Positions 1 to 14,128 of a stretch of DNA of 64,000 bases are shown here, piece by piece. Positions within the stretch are counted from its first letter, which is position 1; every line of letters starts with the position of its first letter. The DNA is from Opisthorchis felineus (lineage: Eukaryota; Platyhelminthes; Trematoda; Opisthorchiida; Opisthorchiidae), in contig SJOL01006423.1 in assembly GCA_004794785.1 (NCBI GenBank), positions 1,083,998-1,147,997 of the forward strand, in the 5' to 3' direction. The notes under the pieces were generated by a model. That model worked only from the letters and a program-made list of their open reading frames with translations, was not told the origin of the DNA and did not search any database. The position numbers and the translations under genes are program-made.

Positions 1-3000
1 ACCAGTCAACTAAACGCGTATAGATGTAGGCAACCACGTGCTACTTTCGTCTCGTGCAACACCATGGATTAGGAATTTAGCACTGATCGATGGATGTTAA
101 TGTATGAAACAGAATCATCTAGACAGACCTAATATGTTGGTCATTTCTTGGTATGCGACTGTCGTGACTAATCGTGTAGTTAAAAATAACGGGAGAAAAC
201 CAGCCGGACAAATTACGCACATAAAAAGATGAGTTCTCCGCAGCATTGTTTAACTTAAAATTATGAGTCAGTCAAGGTCCAGTAGTCAGCATCTACAGCC
301 GAACTGAGACAGAATCCCGCATTGCCGATTGATCAAAACTTCGAAGCGGCATTTGATCATCTGTTCCAGCGACGGCAACCACATGACTGCGGCAGTCACT
401 GACCGCTACTTCTCACCCAACAACTGCAAATACTTTGGCTCAATTCATTCACGGTTACAGTTCGAACTGTACTGAACATGTTGCGCTTTCTGTACCCACT
501 ATGTGTGTATTAATACTTGTTTTACTGAAGTGAGTAGAAAACCCAACTAAAAAGCCAGCACCACAGAAAACTTGTTTCTTAATCTCGTTCATCGACTAAC
601 CGAGTGTTTCAACTTATCTTCGACCTGCAATTTGAGCCTAACAAAGAATATTAAGGCGAACTAGGAGGATCAGCGGTGGAATCGCAGGTCTCTGGACTTT
701 GATATCTCACTGGAAATTCCATGCGAAAATTAAAAAAATGTAAGCAATGCCTGCGTCGTCTTCAAGGAGTAAATCACAGCAAATTACTACATTTTTAAAC
801 AAAAATTTCAATGACGGGAAGAAAAAAATGACGGCAACCTGACACTTCTGGATATTTTCACTAATGAATTACCAAGTAGACGACTAGAAAACAAGGTCTA
901 CATGGAAGCCGTGCGCAGGCTGTAGTCTGCCACACTGTTGCAAACCAAAGTGTATTTGGACACTGTTAAAGGAAAGAAGCTTTAGCGTGGTCTTCTGGGG
1001 TAATAATTAACTGACGATGCCGGACTAGCTCAGCCACATTAATAGAAAGTAAAGTAAAGTAAATACACTTCCTTACATTCACTGTTCTGAAAACACAATG
1101 CAATGGGCACTCACAAGCCTGCAAATAAAGCCAATAAAAACGAATTATCAAATCATCATGAAGAGAAGTACGCCAGTATTGAAAACTGTTTCCCAACTGC
1201 CATACAGCTGTAGGGAGAAATACCATAGCAAAAGTAAGGAGAAATGGGCATGAGGGGCTTCTCGCAAAATTTTGACGTCTCTAGATGAAACTAACAAAAA
1301 CACTGTACCCAACACCTCCAAAGTCATTGGACATAACACATCACAGCATCACGTTTAAGCAGATAGTATAACGTGGGGTGCATCCAGTATCCGCTGCAAA
1401 TCCCAAGCAGCACCAGATCTGTACGCGACATCGGCTAAACAGGGTTGGCTACGAAGTGACAACAAGCTTGCCATTGACATCGGTCTTGTGCCATGTCCCC
1501 AAGGAGTCTCACCTAGACTCCGCCCGCGAAGGTTCAGCCCAACAGTAAATGCTTTCTGTTGATATTGCAAGTATTGACCGTCCTCTGCAAACCTTCCAAT
1601 TAAAGGGGTTTGGAGCGAAAAACACGCTTTTATTTCGTAGTTACTGGCCAGGTATACTTGGATGGATTTACCAGCTAGTACCTAGTTAGGCACCCTTTTA
1701 TTATGGTGAACGAATACTGGAAAACATTAGGGAGCCTAAGATCAAGGGAACCAAAGTTCACAACTAAACAGTAGGACTCCTCTCAAGGTAGTTTACAGGC
1801 AAGGTACTTCAGCCACAGTAGTATTCGCTTCTGTGGCTAAAGATGAAACATGATGGCGAACAAAGCTCGAGCTTCGACAATACGTGAATTCAGTAACCTG
1901 CCACAACGCCGTCATAGCCTGTATATCTGCCGAAATAACTAAACCTATCAACAAGCACAAGTTTCCCAATCTGAAATTTCAACGAGTAGTGGGAAATCTG
2001 GAATTAACATTTTACAAAGCCGGGGGCACACGATAAATCGGGGGATCCATTCCGACACTCTACTTCGAGTACTTTGTGTAAAACTCGTGGTCCTCAAATA
2101 AGAGGACTATTTCGTTCGCAGAGTTCAAGTACACTAGTCCCTCTTCGAATGCGAGTTCATTACTCAGATTCACATTTTCCGAGGCATGCATTCAGTGTTG
2201 CTGTTAGTTACAAAATTATACAAAAGCGAGAAGTGGAGAAAACAATGATGAATCCCGACGGCGATGAGAAAAGTTTTTGACAGCTGATTTTGACCATGGC
2301 CATAGCAATGACTAGCACAGTAAATATTCGCCAAATTCGAGGATACTACATTCATCAGGTATACGAAAGAAAGTAAAGACTCCTGGGAAGTCAAGGAAGA
2401 CGTCAAAATATATTGGCAGTATCGTTCCAGCTACCCAAGCTCGACGTAATATCAAAGTATGATCAGAGCACCTCTTACCAGGTGGAAATATCACCTGACG
2501 TGGTCTGAATTGCGTCTCATGTACTGAGGTTAGACGTATTCCTGGACTAAGTAACCGTGTTATAACTGAGGTTTGGCTTACAGCCCTACGGTCAGAGAAG
2601 TAACTTTGGCTTCCTTCTGTGAATGAGGGTTCAGTGAATGAGTATCCACTGGTTTCTGAAAAGCCTTCTGGTTTCCATATTAGCTTAAGCAAAATGGATT
2701 CAAATAGCGCCAACGGCAGCTAACCTGACTCCGAGGTTAGATGCCGCGTCAACTCCTCGTAGCCATTCTTAACCCAAAAGAGCGTCTAACATCAGACCAC
2801 GGCTCAAACTGGGCGGGATGGATGAGGGAACCGGGTACAAGAGCAGACGACCGACTGAAGTTTTATCGAAAATATTCAGACCAGCATTCAATAAAATGGC
2901 TCTTTGTGTATGCTGGTTTCTTAATATTAACATTGCTAACCTCATCAACAACCGTCTTCTCAGTCACCTCCTGTGTATAATGTTTCCGAGCTCCCTAGAG

Positions 3001-6000
3001 GGTACTAAATTCCCGAGTTTTTACAGCCTTCTGATACCACCAGATCCCTCGATCGAAACAAAGGTTACGCTTGAGCTGACGCTTTTGAGAGATCTTGCTA
3101 AAACTAAACCAGCGGACGAAATAATACAAAGTATTGCATCGAGGATGGATAGTGACCGATTAGAAGTCCCGTGTTTATTTATGTTTGCTGATGTTGATGT
3201 TACTAAAATTACACTTGTGAAGCCCATTCAGAGGTGGTAACAAATATTTTGAAAGATTTTTGATGCCTTGAGATGGAATGACCAATGGAATTGATAAGCA
3301 ATCGTTATCCGTTAGCTCATGCGTTCTCATGGCACGTTTTACCCCAGTACCCCAGTGAAAGGCCTCGGTATGTTTAAACTGCGGTGGAATCAAGCATTTT
3401 AGCAAGCCTCAGATTGACGCTAAGGTAACCAAATTTACTATTCCCGAATACTCACACCAGTCAGTTTTTTTCATCCACTTTCACTCACCTTCGTTTCTGT
3501 CTTACAAGTGATTGCAGCGAAGATAATTTCACTCCATGTTTTTTTGTCCGACAGCTGTTTTGTTCACATGTAATACTGCCTCGTGCTTTCGGCAGTTGCC
3601 AAGTGGATAAAAGGAATTCCCTAACAAGAAAACAAACGGTCAGGAAGCCGATTTTTAGGGCTCAGCTTTAGCTCATACCAAACGCTTTTGTAAGAGCTCC
3701 TAAAGAAAACAATTACTGTGCCCTTATTCCGTAACTAGTCAAAACGCAAAAGGAAAGCCAGCATAAGATTTAACGTTCACTGATATGCAGGAAAATTCTC
3801 TGCGTACTCAGACGTTGGTAGAAACAGTCATAGAACTAATTCGAACTACCTGAATAGTACTCGCCAGATACTCTCATTTATATAGGCAATGGGTGTTGAT
3901 GAAAATTTAACTGAATTTGGGCGAATCTAGCGTTTACGATGATGTTCTCCAAAATGCTACTAATAGTCTATAAAAAGTGGCACCCTTTTGATACTCTGGG
4001 TCTAACGAGACCCATTGCAGTTATACCATTTTGCTTTTGACTCTAAAATTGACGTACTCTTCAGGTACAAAGTCACGTGCTCTGTAACATGGTATTTCTA
4101 GATTTGAATTTGTTGTCCTCGACAGCGTACAGCTGGTTCCATGCAGTTTCATCTTACCAATGGACAGGCACAAAATGGCATACATTGCTCCCAATGAACA
4201 AGTATCACGTTATGTTATATGAAACTGCCTTAAAGTCACCTTGAAATTTTAGAGAACGCAAAGATATTTGCAGCAATGTATCCGGAAAGCAACCAAAGTG
4301 GTCATTTTGTGTATTCACACAAAATGCTCATCTATACACTTCCTATGTGCTACGTGGATCAGGTTAAACGGTGTAATGTGTGCACTTGTTCCACTATAAA
4401 CAATAAGTTTGTTCCAGGTGGAGTGAAACAAGTGGTACGGACTTTTTTGTAAAATATGATGCAGCACCGAACCTACCCCTGCTTCCACCATATTAACCGT
4501 ATGGAAATACCCGACTGTGTGAGACAAGAAATGCTTTTTCTCGCCTGCAAAATGATATTGGCTTTTGTATATTTTCCGATATGATAACTCTGTGACTTAT
4601 CCAGCTTTTCCAGTCAGTCTTATTAGAACAGTGACTGCGATAGCGCCAACACCAAATGAAAACCGTTTATTTGAGACAACAGATTATTCGTCCATGAAGA
4701 AATCTTTTGTATGGTTTTGGTCTTGCTCAAATTTGGCTGAGAATACGGTCATTTTGGCTGGACTCTACAAGTTTTGGGAGGCATTGCGGTGGCTTAAAGA
4801 CACAGTTATACCTGCATCATTGCACCCCACTAAATAAGGGATCATGAAACCTGTTGAAGGAAGGGTGACGACCTTCAGATGTTGGCCCATCATCCAGCAG
4901 TACACAAACCTAAGAACTCTCATTGACATGGAGCGTCACAAAATTGCATGGTACTGTAGGCACAAGATTGATAGCGTCTGATCCATTTCTTCAAGGTACA
5001 AGTATGTATGAGTGGTTTAGGCTGTTGACATTGCAGATATATGCCGGCATAATAGAACTTATACGGATCAACCTTGAATGGTCAACTTCTGTCTGGGAAA
5101 CATCCATGGCTAGTCGCTCGCAGCCCGTAAGCAGGTGCTTAGTCCTTTTTCCAATTAACTCAGTACGAGATTTGTCATGCTATTTTGGAAATTTCGATTA
5201 CCAAACTTCCATGTTGATGGATGAACACTCTGATCACATCGGCAATTCGTTACCTCATTTGCTTGATGACACTGCGGACCGGGCCAACATAGAAACTCAT
5301 TGCAGTGGTGTTTCGAAGGCGCCTACTAGGTGGCACGAACCCCGTAACTTAGCCGATTAAGCTCAATCGGAACATCTGGGCTTTATCCATATAAGATTGC
5401 TTATACGGAGGGTGTGCGATCTCGGGCTTAATTTTCGACTGATGACGTGGGGATTACCACGGATGACGGTCCGACTTCTACTGAGTACACGGATGCTATT
5501 TTCCTCCTTCCTAAGAAATTCAAACTGCGACGAGGCTTTCGAAAAGAAGCGTTTTTGGACTACACTTCGAATCTCAAGGTCTTACTAAGCAACTTGGTGG
5601 AAGGTTCTAAGAAGAATTTTGATGCGTTCGTCCACAATAAAAATACTTTTTTCATGCAGCTCGCTTGATGTGCGCACAGACATACTCTCGTCTAAAGTGT
5701 CAGTTCATCTGACTGCCACCTGACAGTACTTCTCAGGTTGTCGATCGCCGTTTATGTGTATCTCATGCTTTTCGTTGACACGTTCGCAATCATATCAGTT
5801 AGTGCTGGCGTCAGCTGTTGAGTTCTGCATATCTTAGACAACCATCAGATGCCGCTAATCTTTTGACAACTTTTGCCGAGGAGAGCTCTGTGATTTATGC
5901 ACTCCAGAACACGGTTATTTCCCTAACACTGTGGTTTTTAACGGAATATGACATAATTGCATGCCCTTTGGCAAAATACCTATTCTTATTTAAAAACTGG

Positions 6001-9000
6001 TCATAAACTCTATAAAAACCGGTTACTTCTAGTAGGTATTCAAACGCGGATATGAGAATGAAATCTGACTTATAGTGAGATAACCCGGAATATGAAGAAT
6101 TCGCAGTGTCTAGCGGAGGGTTCTCTTGGGTGGATAAATATGTCAGAGGATATTTGATACGGGTGTAAAGAAATCCAAACGAGCATTTTGACAGTAATCC
6201 GTACTGCATACCTGATGACATCCCAGCCGCCTGGCACACCTGCTCAGCCTACTGGCCGCTAGGCTGTAAGCGCTATACGTGGATGAGTAGATCTACGCAG
6301 TGTTATACCAAAGCCCGAAATGGGTCGAAAATTGTGAAATCACCCTTACCCCATCACTTTAGTGGCTCATTTGTAGTTCAAACAGCGTGAAGTGACAACA
6401 AAAAAGCAAAAAAAAATACCAGTAATGTGCCAAATAAACAAGGTTGCTGACGGTGCGTCTCACAGGTGTCCGAACAGATGGATGTTGATCAGCTCGCTGG
6501 CCATGCCAATCAGCTTGCAAATATTTTGTCACCAACTAAGGGGTCTACATCAATGCGTAGTTGAGTGAATAATTTCTTATCGCATTGCCACATTTATGCG
6601 GTTTTAAAAGAGTACTTGTTATCTATTGATGCGACCGACTAATTGGTGTTTACATCTTGTAGCTTGTATCGCTGTGTGATCTCTATCCTCCTCATTCGAG
6701 TGATTCTTTGACTATCCCGTTTTTAGGGCTTTGACCCGGAGCTGTCAATATTTCGACGCGTTGCTGATACATCTCACCGACAGTGAAGTAGAAATGAGCA
6801 ATCCAGAAGCCAATAATCCGCGATGTTCACTGATTTCAGATGTAGCGCTCTAGGGTCCTAGTTACATCACCGGGTAATGCCACATTAGTTGTGCAGTATG
6901 TTGAGAACCACACAAGCTCTCTCACTATGTAAAGTTCAAAGCCACGGGTGACCGTTCCGAGTAACATTGACGCACACTATTTTGTCGCAGCTCTCTACCA
7001 TTCCTGATGCAAGCCTTTCGGAGTGTTTCAAAAAGAGTTACCAACCGTGACCACCTCTACTGTTTGGCCTTTATGGGGCTAACCAATAAGGTAAGCCATG
7101 CCGTGAGCAAACATGTGCGGGAAAAACGCACACTCATCAACTGAGTTACTGCAAGGATACACAGATTTGTGCTCGCGGAATTTCGGCATAGCAACTCACG
7201 AATTAGGTACTGTTTTCTGACCCCCAAAGCAGACTGATTATGACCAGCCCAAGATATCATCTTAAGCTATGAGGACCCAAATTACATCGTCCAGCAAGAT
7301 GTCTGAATTGGAGATATGGCTCCAACTTTCTCTAAGGATTGAAAACACTTTCACACATTGTTTCAGAATGGTTTTGGTAATCAATCGGTAGTTTTCCACA
7401 TATGTAGCTTTCAGACATGTAGACTTGCCGTGCTCATTGAAAAGCCACTACCAAATTAGTAGCTCATCTACTTCAGAAAGTCCCAACCAGTAGTTACGGT
7501 CCCCAAAACTACGTTCAGAATTTCTCTGACTTATTTGCCAATTTCCTCTAGAATATTTCTCGTTTTATCCGAGATTATCCAAAATACCTGTTCACAGAAA
7601 TGTCAAGCTGCTGAAAATACTAGTTGTGATAATCTTATAGTAGTAATAATAAAGTTAATAGTAATAATGGGGATGATGATGGCGACTGGGACGAGAGGAA
7701 TGGTTTCGGTTTCCTTTGTGCGAAGGAACTTCGGTGACTTCCAGGAAGACACGTTCGTTATAAATACGTTGTATCAAGTTATCCGATTAGAGCCGGTTTG
7801 ACTGAGACTATTTCTACACCACTGACGCAGACGAAATGAGCACTACAAGGTTACCTCTCTGGTCGCTAAAAGGTGTAAGGTAGTGGCTACCGGGATAATA
7901 TATAACAAGTGATTAATTCGTATTTCGTCTTTAATATTACGCTGAGTTGCACACAGAGAATGGTATCGACCCCTATCCGATATGTGCATTTTGTCCAAAG
8001 CCCTAGTATTTAGAAGGGTAGCTTTTACCCAAAAACTTGGCATTTCCCTGCGTACTTGCCTAAACGTAGCAGGTCCACAGTGTGCCCTACCTTTGTTGGA
8101 AATTAATGTTTTAACTATACCCAGTTCTTTACTTTGCGGCGCGCACTTCGGTCCTAAATTTCATTTGTCATGACTCAGCAATGGTTCGCCTGACTTCGAA
8201 AAAGATGTTCGTTAGGAGACTGGTTGGTGCACGATCTTCATACTTCAAGGCCTCCTAGAAAGTGGACAGAAAAGCGGCAACATCATTTAGTGTTACGAAA
8301 AATCCTTTTTGCCGATTCGGTGGGCGGCTGCCAAAACCAAGAGACGGTCAATCAGAGAAAGCCAGAAAGTCGAGCGCGTTTCTCAGCGTCAGGCGTCACT
8401 CAGTGCACCGGCTGGACAGTCGAGTTAATCCTAAGAAGGCAAGAGGGCCATATTCCGTTCACCCCCTATCATTTTGCTTCCAAACATATGGTGATTAAAT
8501 TTCCCAACTCGTTGTATCAAACGAAGAGGAGTTAGTACTTGCAAAAGGCTGTTAAAGTACAGAACGTCGTCTGAAATGCAACAGTTTGTAGCCGATGAGT
8601 TTAGAAATTCCCCACCACCCCGGACATATACAACGACCATCGCAAGTGATGAACCTCTCTGTTAGGGGATTCTCCGACAGCCAGGTTTTAATTTTGACAG
8701 ATGACATGCGAAAGCTTATTAGTGTTAGAGTCGGGTGAAAAGCACGGCAGCCACATATGCTTTGCCGGAAGGAACAGACTGTGTTGTTCCAAACGTTTCC
8801 AGACCTCGTGAATTTTGCCACGGCAAACCGCTTCAGATAGGTCCTTTTGAACAATTCATCTATGGTATGTAGGTACAAGCTATACGCTTTCCTGGTCGCG
8901 GATAGCGTAGGTACGGGTATTTTGGTCATGTGTACCGCATGTTACTCGTTCACGGGAGCCAGGTCAGTCTAGCTGGATAGCGTTGAACCTACATAAATAA

Positions 9001-10414
9001 GTGTGGGCACGGTTGATAGTAACTTGCGGTTTGCTACTGGTTTTCGATAGAGTTTTACAGTAAGATTTGTAGATAGCGAGTCAGGGCTATATCTATGACG
9101 CCAAATCAAGTAACATTTTCTGAACAGTGGCTGAAAAAAGACTGTTATGCAGCGTCTTTCCTAAACGGCGATCAGTAAAGGTTACCAACCGCTTCCAGGA
9201 CGATCCAACCAGCTTGTGAGAGGAAATTTCATCTGAAGGCTTAGGTAATATCGTTGTCAACATCATCTGCAGCATCATTGACAGCAGTACGAGAAGAAAA
9301 CAATGGCGCTTTACTGCCGTCCAACCACATCAATTTATCTGAGGAAAGCCTTGTGGTGAAAAGAAGAAAGAAAGTGGGGCAGGGTGTGTATGTCCTACAT
9401 CAAACACCCGAGGTGCCTACACCTCCAACAGTGAGTCGGACGGACTGGACAGAAACCGAGATCATGAACGCCACACAGTTCACTGTCTCCAGACAAGCAT
9501 AAGAAGGGTCATGTGGACCTCATCCTGGGAGACGAACAGCACCAATAGCGCCCAAGCGTTTCGTAACATCATTCCCCTCTGCCATGTGTGAGTCTTTCAA
9601 CAGTTAGTTGAAGTCCTATGGATAAGAGCTATATCCCAAATACTGCGTCCATGTATCTTTGTACAAACTGTCAGAAGCCGGTAAGATTTCCAACACGATC
9701 AATCCAAATAGCGCTTTGCGGGCCGCTAGTACAGGTGCATCTCCACACGCCTAGTTTGGCAGGGACAGCATCAATAAATTTAAATGCAGAAGCAGACCCT
9801 TGAATTCCGCATCAGCGTGCGTAACGTAGCTTAAAAAGTGGCATAACTTACCTTGGTTACAGAACTGTCCAAAACACACGTTCAGTTTCAGCTTATTGGA
9901 TTGTCCAGTTTCACAATTTCACTCCCAATCTGTGGTATTTGCCGGCCGTGAAAAATAACTCACTTAAACAAGTCAATTACATAGGTACATAGCAGTTAAA
10001 ATAACTGGGAGTAGACTATTACACAGAAAACGTAGTGGTCTCTAAAGCAACATAGCTTTTGAGAAATACCTTCCATCCGCACGATACGCGCCCATCATTT
10101 GGCTGACACTCATTTTGCGTGGTACCCTGAAATGCGAAGGCACATCAAAGGCGGACAGAAAGATCACTTCAGGGGGTGCCCTAAGCAGATTGTATTTTTT
10201 GCAAATTCTACCGTATCTGTACCGAATGTGATTTGGGCCACGTACTGAGAGCCAGTGACTAATTAGGATGACTTACAATAATAAGGAATGTGTGCCTTGA
10301 TATAACATACTACTTCAGAGTTTCTGAAATCTATTCAATAACCTTTCATATGATGCTTGTCAGACAAACGTAGCCCCCGAGTTCACGTCAGCCTCATGTT
10401 CTAGCTGAATATTC
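1..10414. other. No recognisable gene
   Basis: Open frames here are all under about 150 codons. The longest (4,923-5,360) starts with TTG and has no family resemblance. Simple-sequence bits occur (AGTAAA repeats near 1,050; ATA/ATG-rich near 7,640). I see no mobile element I can name. Confidence 0.6.
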
Positions 10415-10490
10415 TGAACTAGCGATTTAGCTGGGTTTTGAGTGAGTCTGTGGTTAACACCAGCTTAAATTACAAGTGAACGTATTCTCT
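10415..10490 (+). repeat. Arm fragment of the hammerhead/PLE repeat
   Basis: GCGATTTAGCTGGGTTTTGA and the following GAGTCTGTGG match the diverged arm at 42.2 kb and, less closely, the arm at 40.05 kb. No ribozyme core is attached. Confidence 0.35.
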
Positions 10491-13400
10491 CAGAAGTATA
10501 TGCTGTTAGGTTACAAAGAATAACTAAGCAAGAAAACAGACATTTTTCTGCCCCGGTCAAAACTGATTTGGGACAGTTTTCACATCATTTGTGAGTTAAT
10601 TGGGGCGAATATAGTGCACTCTTCACGTCACAGTGGATTTTCCACCAGCTTTTTACATCATTTCATTGACCAAAGTACATTAGTAGTGCGCGGTGAGACA
10701 AAAGAGTTCTACCTGTGCAATCTAAACTTAGCATCTAAAACGAAGTAGACGGTTGTTTACCAACGATGACAATATTGATATCCGAGCCGTTGTTGAGGCA
10801 GTTAAGATGACGTGTGAACACGTTACCCCGTTCAGCCGACATACCAGATATGCCAACACAGTAGTGAAAACACGCTCTGCTTGCATTTCAGAGATTCGGA
10901 TTTCAGGCTTAAAATTTGCACTGTCATCGAAATCTAAGCGAAAACTGAGCCGGGCCCTCCCCTTTCTGGTATAGGTACACCAGAATGAGCACACTAAGAC
11001 CAGAGGTGTGTAGCTATTAATACTATGAATGTATACAAGTGAATCATCGTAGATCAAAAAATCTGCGCGCAATTCCCCTGAGCAGTTCAGAAACTCTGTT
11101 GAGCTAGGATTAGCAGTGCACACGTTCAAAATGGCAAGCAGTGAGACCTGATTTGAAATTATCTCCAAAGCACACCTCTGGGACAAGTCACCAACTTGAC
11201 CCTGCCATGCTGTTACAAAATCATAGCACTGAATGACTGTTTTCCCATGAAGTGGAATTAAATTAACCTTGGTCACTTGAGCTTTGTGCAAAAACGTTTC
11301 TTCAAGCTACTCATTTCCACGGGACTGAGTATATCCTTCATCCTCTCGCAATATGCCGCGCAGTTCTTCTACCTTGTTTTTATAGGGACCTTGACCCGTA
11401 AATGAATGTTGCTTTGCGCTTTTACACATCGATGCCTTTCAAGTTGTGACACCTTGCAACCTGTATGCTCTGATCGTTCTAGTGAACAAAGAACGTCCCC
11501 GTCAAGGTTTGTCCAGCAAAACTGGCCACGATATTTGCGCGAAACAGCTGTGAACTCTCTGTGTGATAATCGGCACATCAAATTTTACTGACTTAATGCT
11601 GAACAACGTGTACATTAGTATCGTAGAAGAAGGACGTCCGTTTAGTTTCCTCGATAATCAGAACGGCATTTGGAAAAGATTAGATTATCAATCGGAGAAT
11701 CAACAGCTTACGGAAGAACAACCATACAAATCAAAACCATACAAAACCATACAAATCATAATGCCAGATGAATCCGAAATGAAAAAAAGGTTTGTTACTG
11801 CGTCACCTTGAATCAACCTCACATGACCAAAAGCGCACCAAAGTGGATCCCATAGTTGTGCATATCAGTGAAGTGTCTAGTTCCGGTGTTTTTCTGCCGG
11901 TTGTTAGAGTAGCTGCGATACATTCAGTGAAAAGCGGACGTACATAACGCCGACCGATGATACCGTTTCCTTTTACCTAAATTTCTGCAGCATGTGAATT
12001 TTTGTTTGTGATGTCCCTACGATTGTCAGTCCGGCAAAACCTGTCTTTTCTCCGAAGACTGCCGAAGACTGCGACATGCACACTGATGCAAACAGATTCA
12101 GAAATGAATGCTGAATGCCTTATCATCAGTCGGATTTTGTTGTCACCCACTCTTCCTGCTAACCGGAAACGCGAATAGGCATGTAAGAAAATTTGTGGCT
12201 CTATTGGTCTAGACTACTTCAGTGCGGTATAAGATGGAGCTCGGAGGCACCTATTTAACCTTTTGGAGAGAAAGCTGAACTCATAGTAGATTTTCCATCC
12301 AATCAGAATGAACAGAATTTATGTTGCTTTACGTATTTCGAAGTTGCGGAACGTTTACAGGGTCATCTTCATGTCACTCTGTTGATATACACTGGTTGAG
12401 GTGTACATTGCCAGGCTTCAAAACAGTTGCCTTCCTGGCCGACCCAAAGGGTTGTTACTATTTGGGTGCTGTCACGCACTGGCGTGTAGTGATACGGTAT
12501 TTATTGTTATTTATGAGGTTCGCCAAGGATCTAAGATTAAGTTGCCAACCACCGCAGATTTTGTGGCTATCGGAACCCGCAATCTTAAGCTCAGCGTTCT
12601 AAAGCGCCTGAAGTGTCTAACCTCTCGACACTCCGATCCTTTGCCTAATCACTTTGGCCATACGTTCTGGTTATCGCAAAATCTGACTTGACAGTTTTTG
12701 CTCATACGAACACAGATAGTTTGGTTGTATAAGGGTCTGACAAAAAGATGCCGAAAAGTGTTCCTTCGCCCAACTGCATGCGTATTGGTCACTGCTGTCC
12801 CCTGAATCCCTAACTGGGCGTTTACGTCAGTGTTACGCAGATGGGTCACCCTTGTAAGTCTTTTTGCACCTTGACACACTACTCAATCCAAGCCCTAAAT
12901 GGGTCTTGCAGCGTACCGTGCGCCATCAGTCCTGATTACGACAATTTACACCGATGTTAGTGGAAACTGCTTATGCTTGGCAAAACGAGAGAGCCGAGAG
13001 TGAATTTGTCGCGGAAATCGCCTCAAGAGTACGCATGATACAACCCTTGGCTTTTCCAAAGTACCATAATTTCATAAAAACAATTTGTTTGGCGTGACCA
13101 GACTAGAGTTGTAAACTGGATCATTGAAGGATTTGGCCAGATATCGTTTTTAACTCGACGTGTGAATGTGCAACCTGTCTACAGGTCCATCCGTATGTTT
13201 AGTGGCCTGTGTACATCTTCCATTCGAGTGGTGTATGCATACTTCAACTAAAAGTGTGTTTATTGGTGTTTCGTACCCCATAAAATACAACGCATCCTAC
13301 CCAAAAGTACTTTTAGTCAGTAAATCGAACAGCAACTGATGAATTTATCTTTTTCAGCTTTTAAGACTCGTTGTCGGATAGACTCTATGAATCTTTAACT

Positions 13401-13644
13401 TTGAAACCAAAAACCCAAAATGTATATTTCATCCAGAGCAAAATATTCATGTCCCTGTCTAAAAACGTCAGGAAGACCTATCGAGCAGCTCACATAGCTG
13501 AACCATGAACGACGCACCTGGGTTTGACGGACAGCTGCGCTGTGCTTGCGCAATTACTCAGATGAGTCCACACCAAACAGACTAAAGCAGTGTACTCGAG
13601 TTTCGCTCTTAATAGAGCTCATCAATATGCATACCCTTTTCCTT
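10491..13644. other. No recognisable gene
   Basis: The minus-strand frame 10,728-11,291 is open for 187 codons but begins with TTG. Its first ATG is more than two thirds of the way in, and no family is recognised. A short AAAACCATACAAATC-type direct repeat lies near 11,722-11,760. Nothing else is supported. Confidence 0.55.
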
Positions 13645-13712
13645 ACCGGGGTTTGAACTCCAGGAGTCTGACATGCTAGGCGAGCATGCTATCAGTACTC
13701 CACCAGCACACG
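13645..13712 (-). mobile_element. tRNA-like sequence, Gly(GCC)-like, probably a SINE head or pseudogene
   Basis: On the minus strand an A-box-like TGGTGGAGTACTG (13,693-13,705) is followed by a perfect five-base-pair anticodon stem CATGC/GCATG (13,684-13,688 with 13,672-13,676). Its seven-base loop TCGCCTA would give anticodon GCC. The B-box-like GAGTTCAAACC follows (13,650-13,660). Position 33 is C rather than U and the T stem is imperfect, so a functional tRNA is unlikely. Confidence 0.5.
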
Positions 13713-14107
13713 CTGGACGCATCTGAATTGTTACGTCTGAACAGGTGAATGTGTTCGCGCTTGAACGATGTGACTGGTTGCCCGGTTCCTCGAACGACGA
13801 CCCAGTAACCATCCTGGTTATGTCTATTAACCGCTCCGCCTGTCAAGACTTCCCAATCAGACTCCAGTTTGATCAATGAATGATAAACGTAATAACTCAT
13901 TCCAAGAAAATTTGATAGCATTGAAGCACTGTTTTAAAATGAAAACTTATGGTCAACAAATATCCAAACGTCAAGCAAAAGTGGCTCATTTGATGTTCAC
14001 TATCACCCTGGCCTACAAGGCACTGCAAGGGAAGTTGCATCATGGGCTGCGTGACGGCTGAGAGCAGCCGATCACGTGATGTTCTCCGACCACACTGATA
14101 ATTACGT

Positions 14108-14128
14108 GACGTAATTATTTGTTTCCGT
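14108..14128. repeat. 21-bp perfect palindrome containing TGACGTAA
   Basis: Arms ATAATTACGT and ACGTAATTAT flank a single central G. The centre holds TTACGT-G-ACGTAA, close to paired bZIP half-sites, and a CACGTG E-box lies about 25 bp upstream. No gene is seen nearby. Confidence 0.6.

Noticed and set aside
3172..3201. FMFADVDV as a YADD-like reverse transcriptase motif
   Set aside because: No other RT block is found on either side in any frame.
5300..5375. Minus-strand tRNA-like stretch with GGGGTTCGTGCC
   Set aside because: A-like and B-like boxes are only about 20 bases apart, with no room for an anticodon arm, and the B box is mutated.
10728..11291. 187-codon open frame on the minus strand
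   Set aside because: It starts with TTG, has no ATG for most of its length and no recognisable domain. An open frame of this size is plausible by chance in 64 kb.
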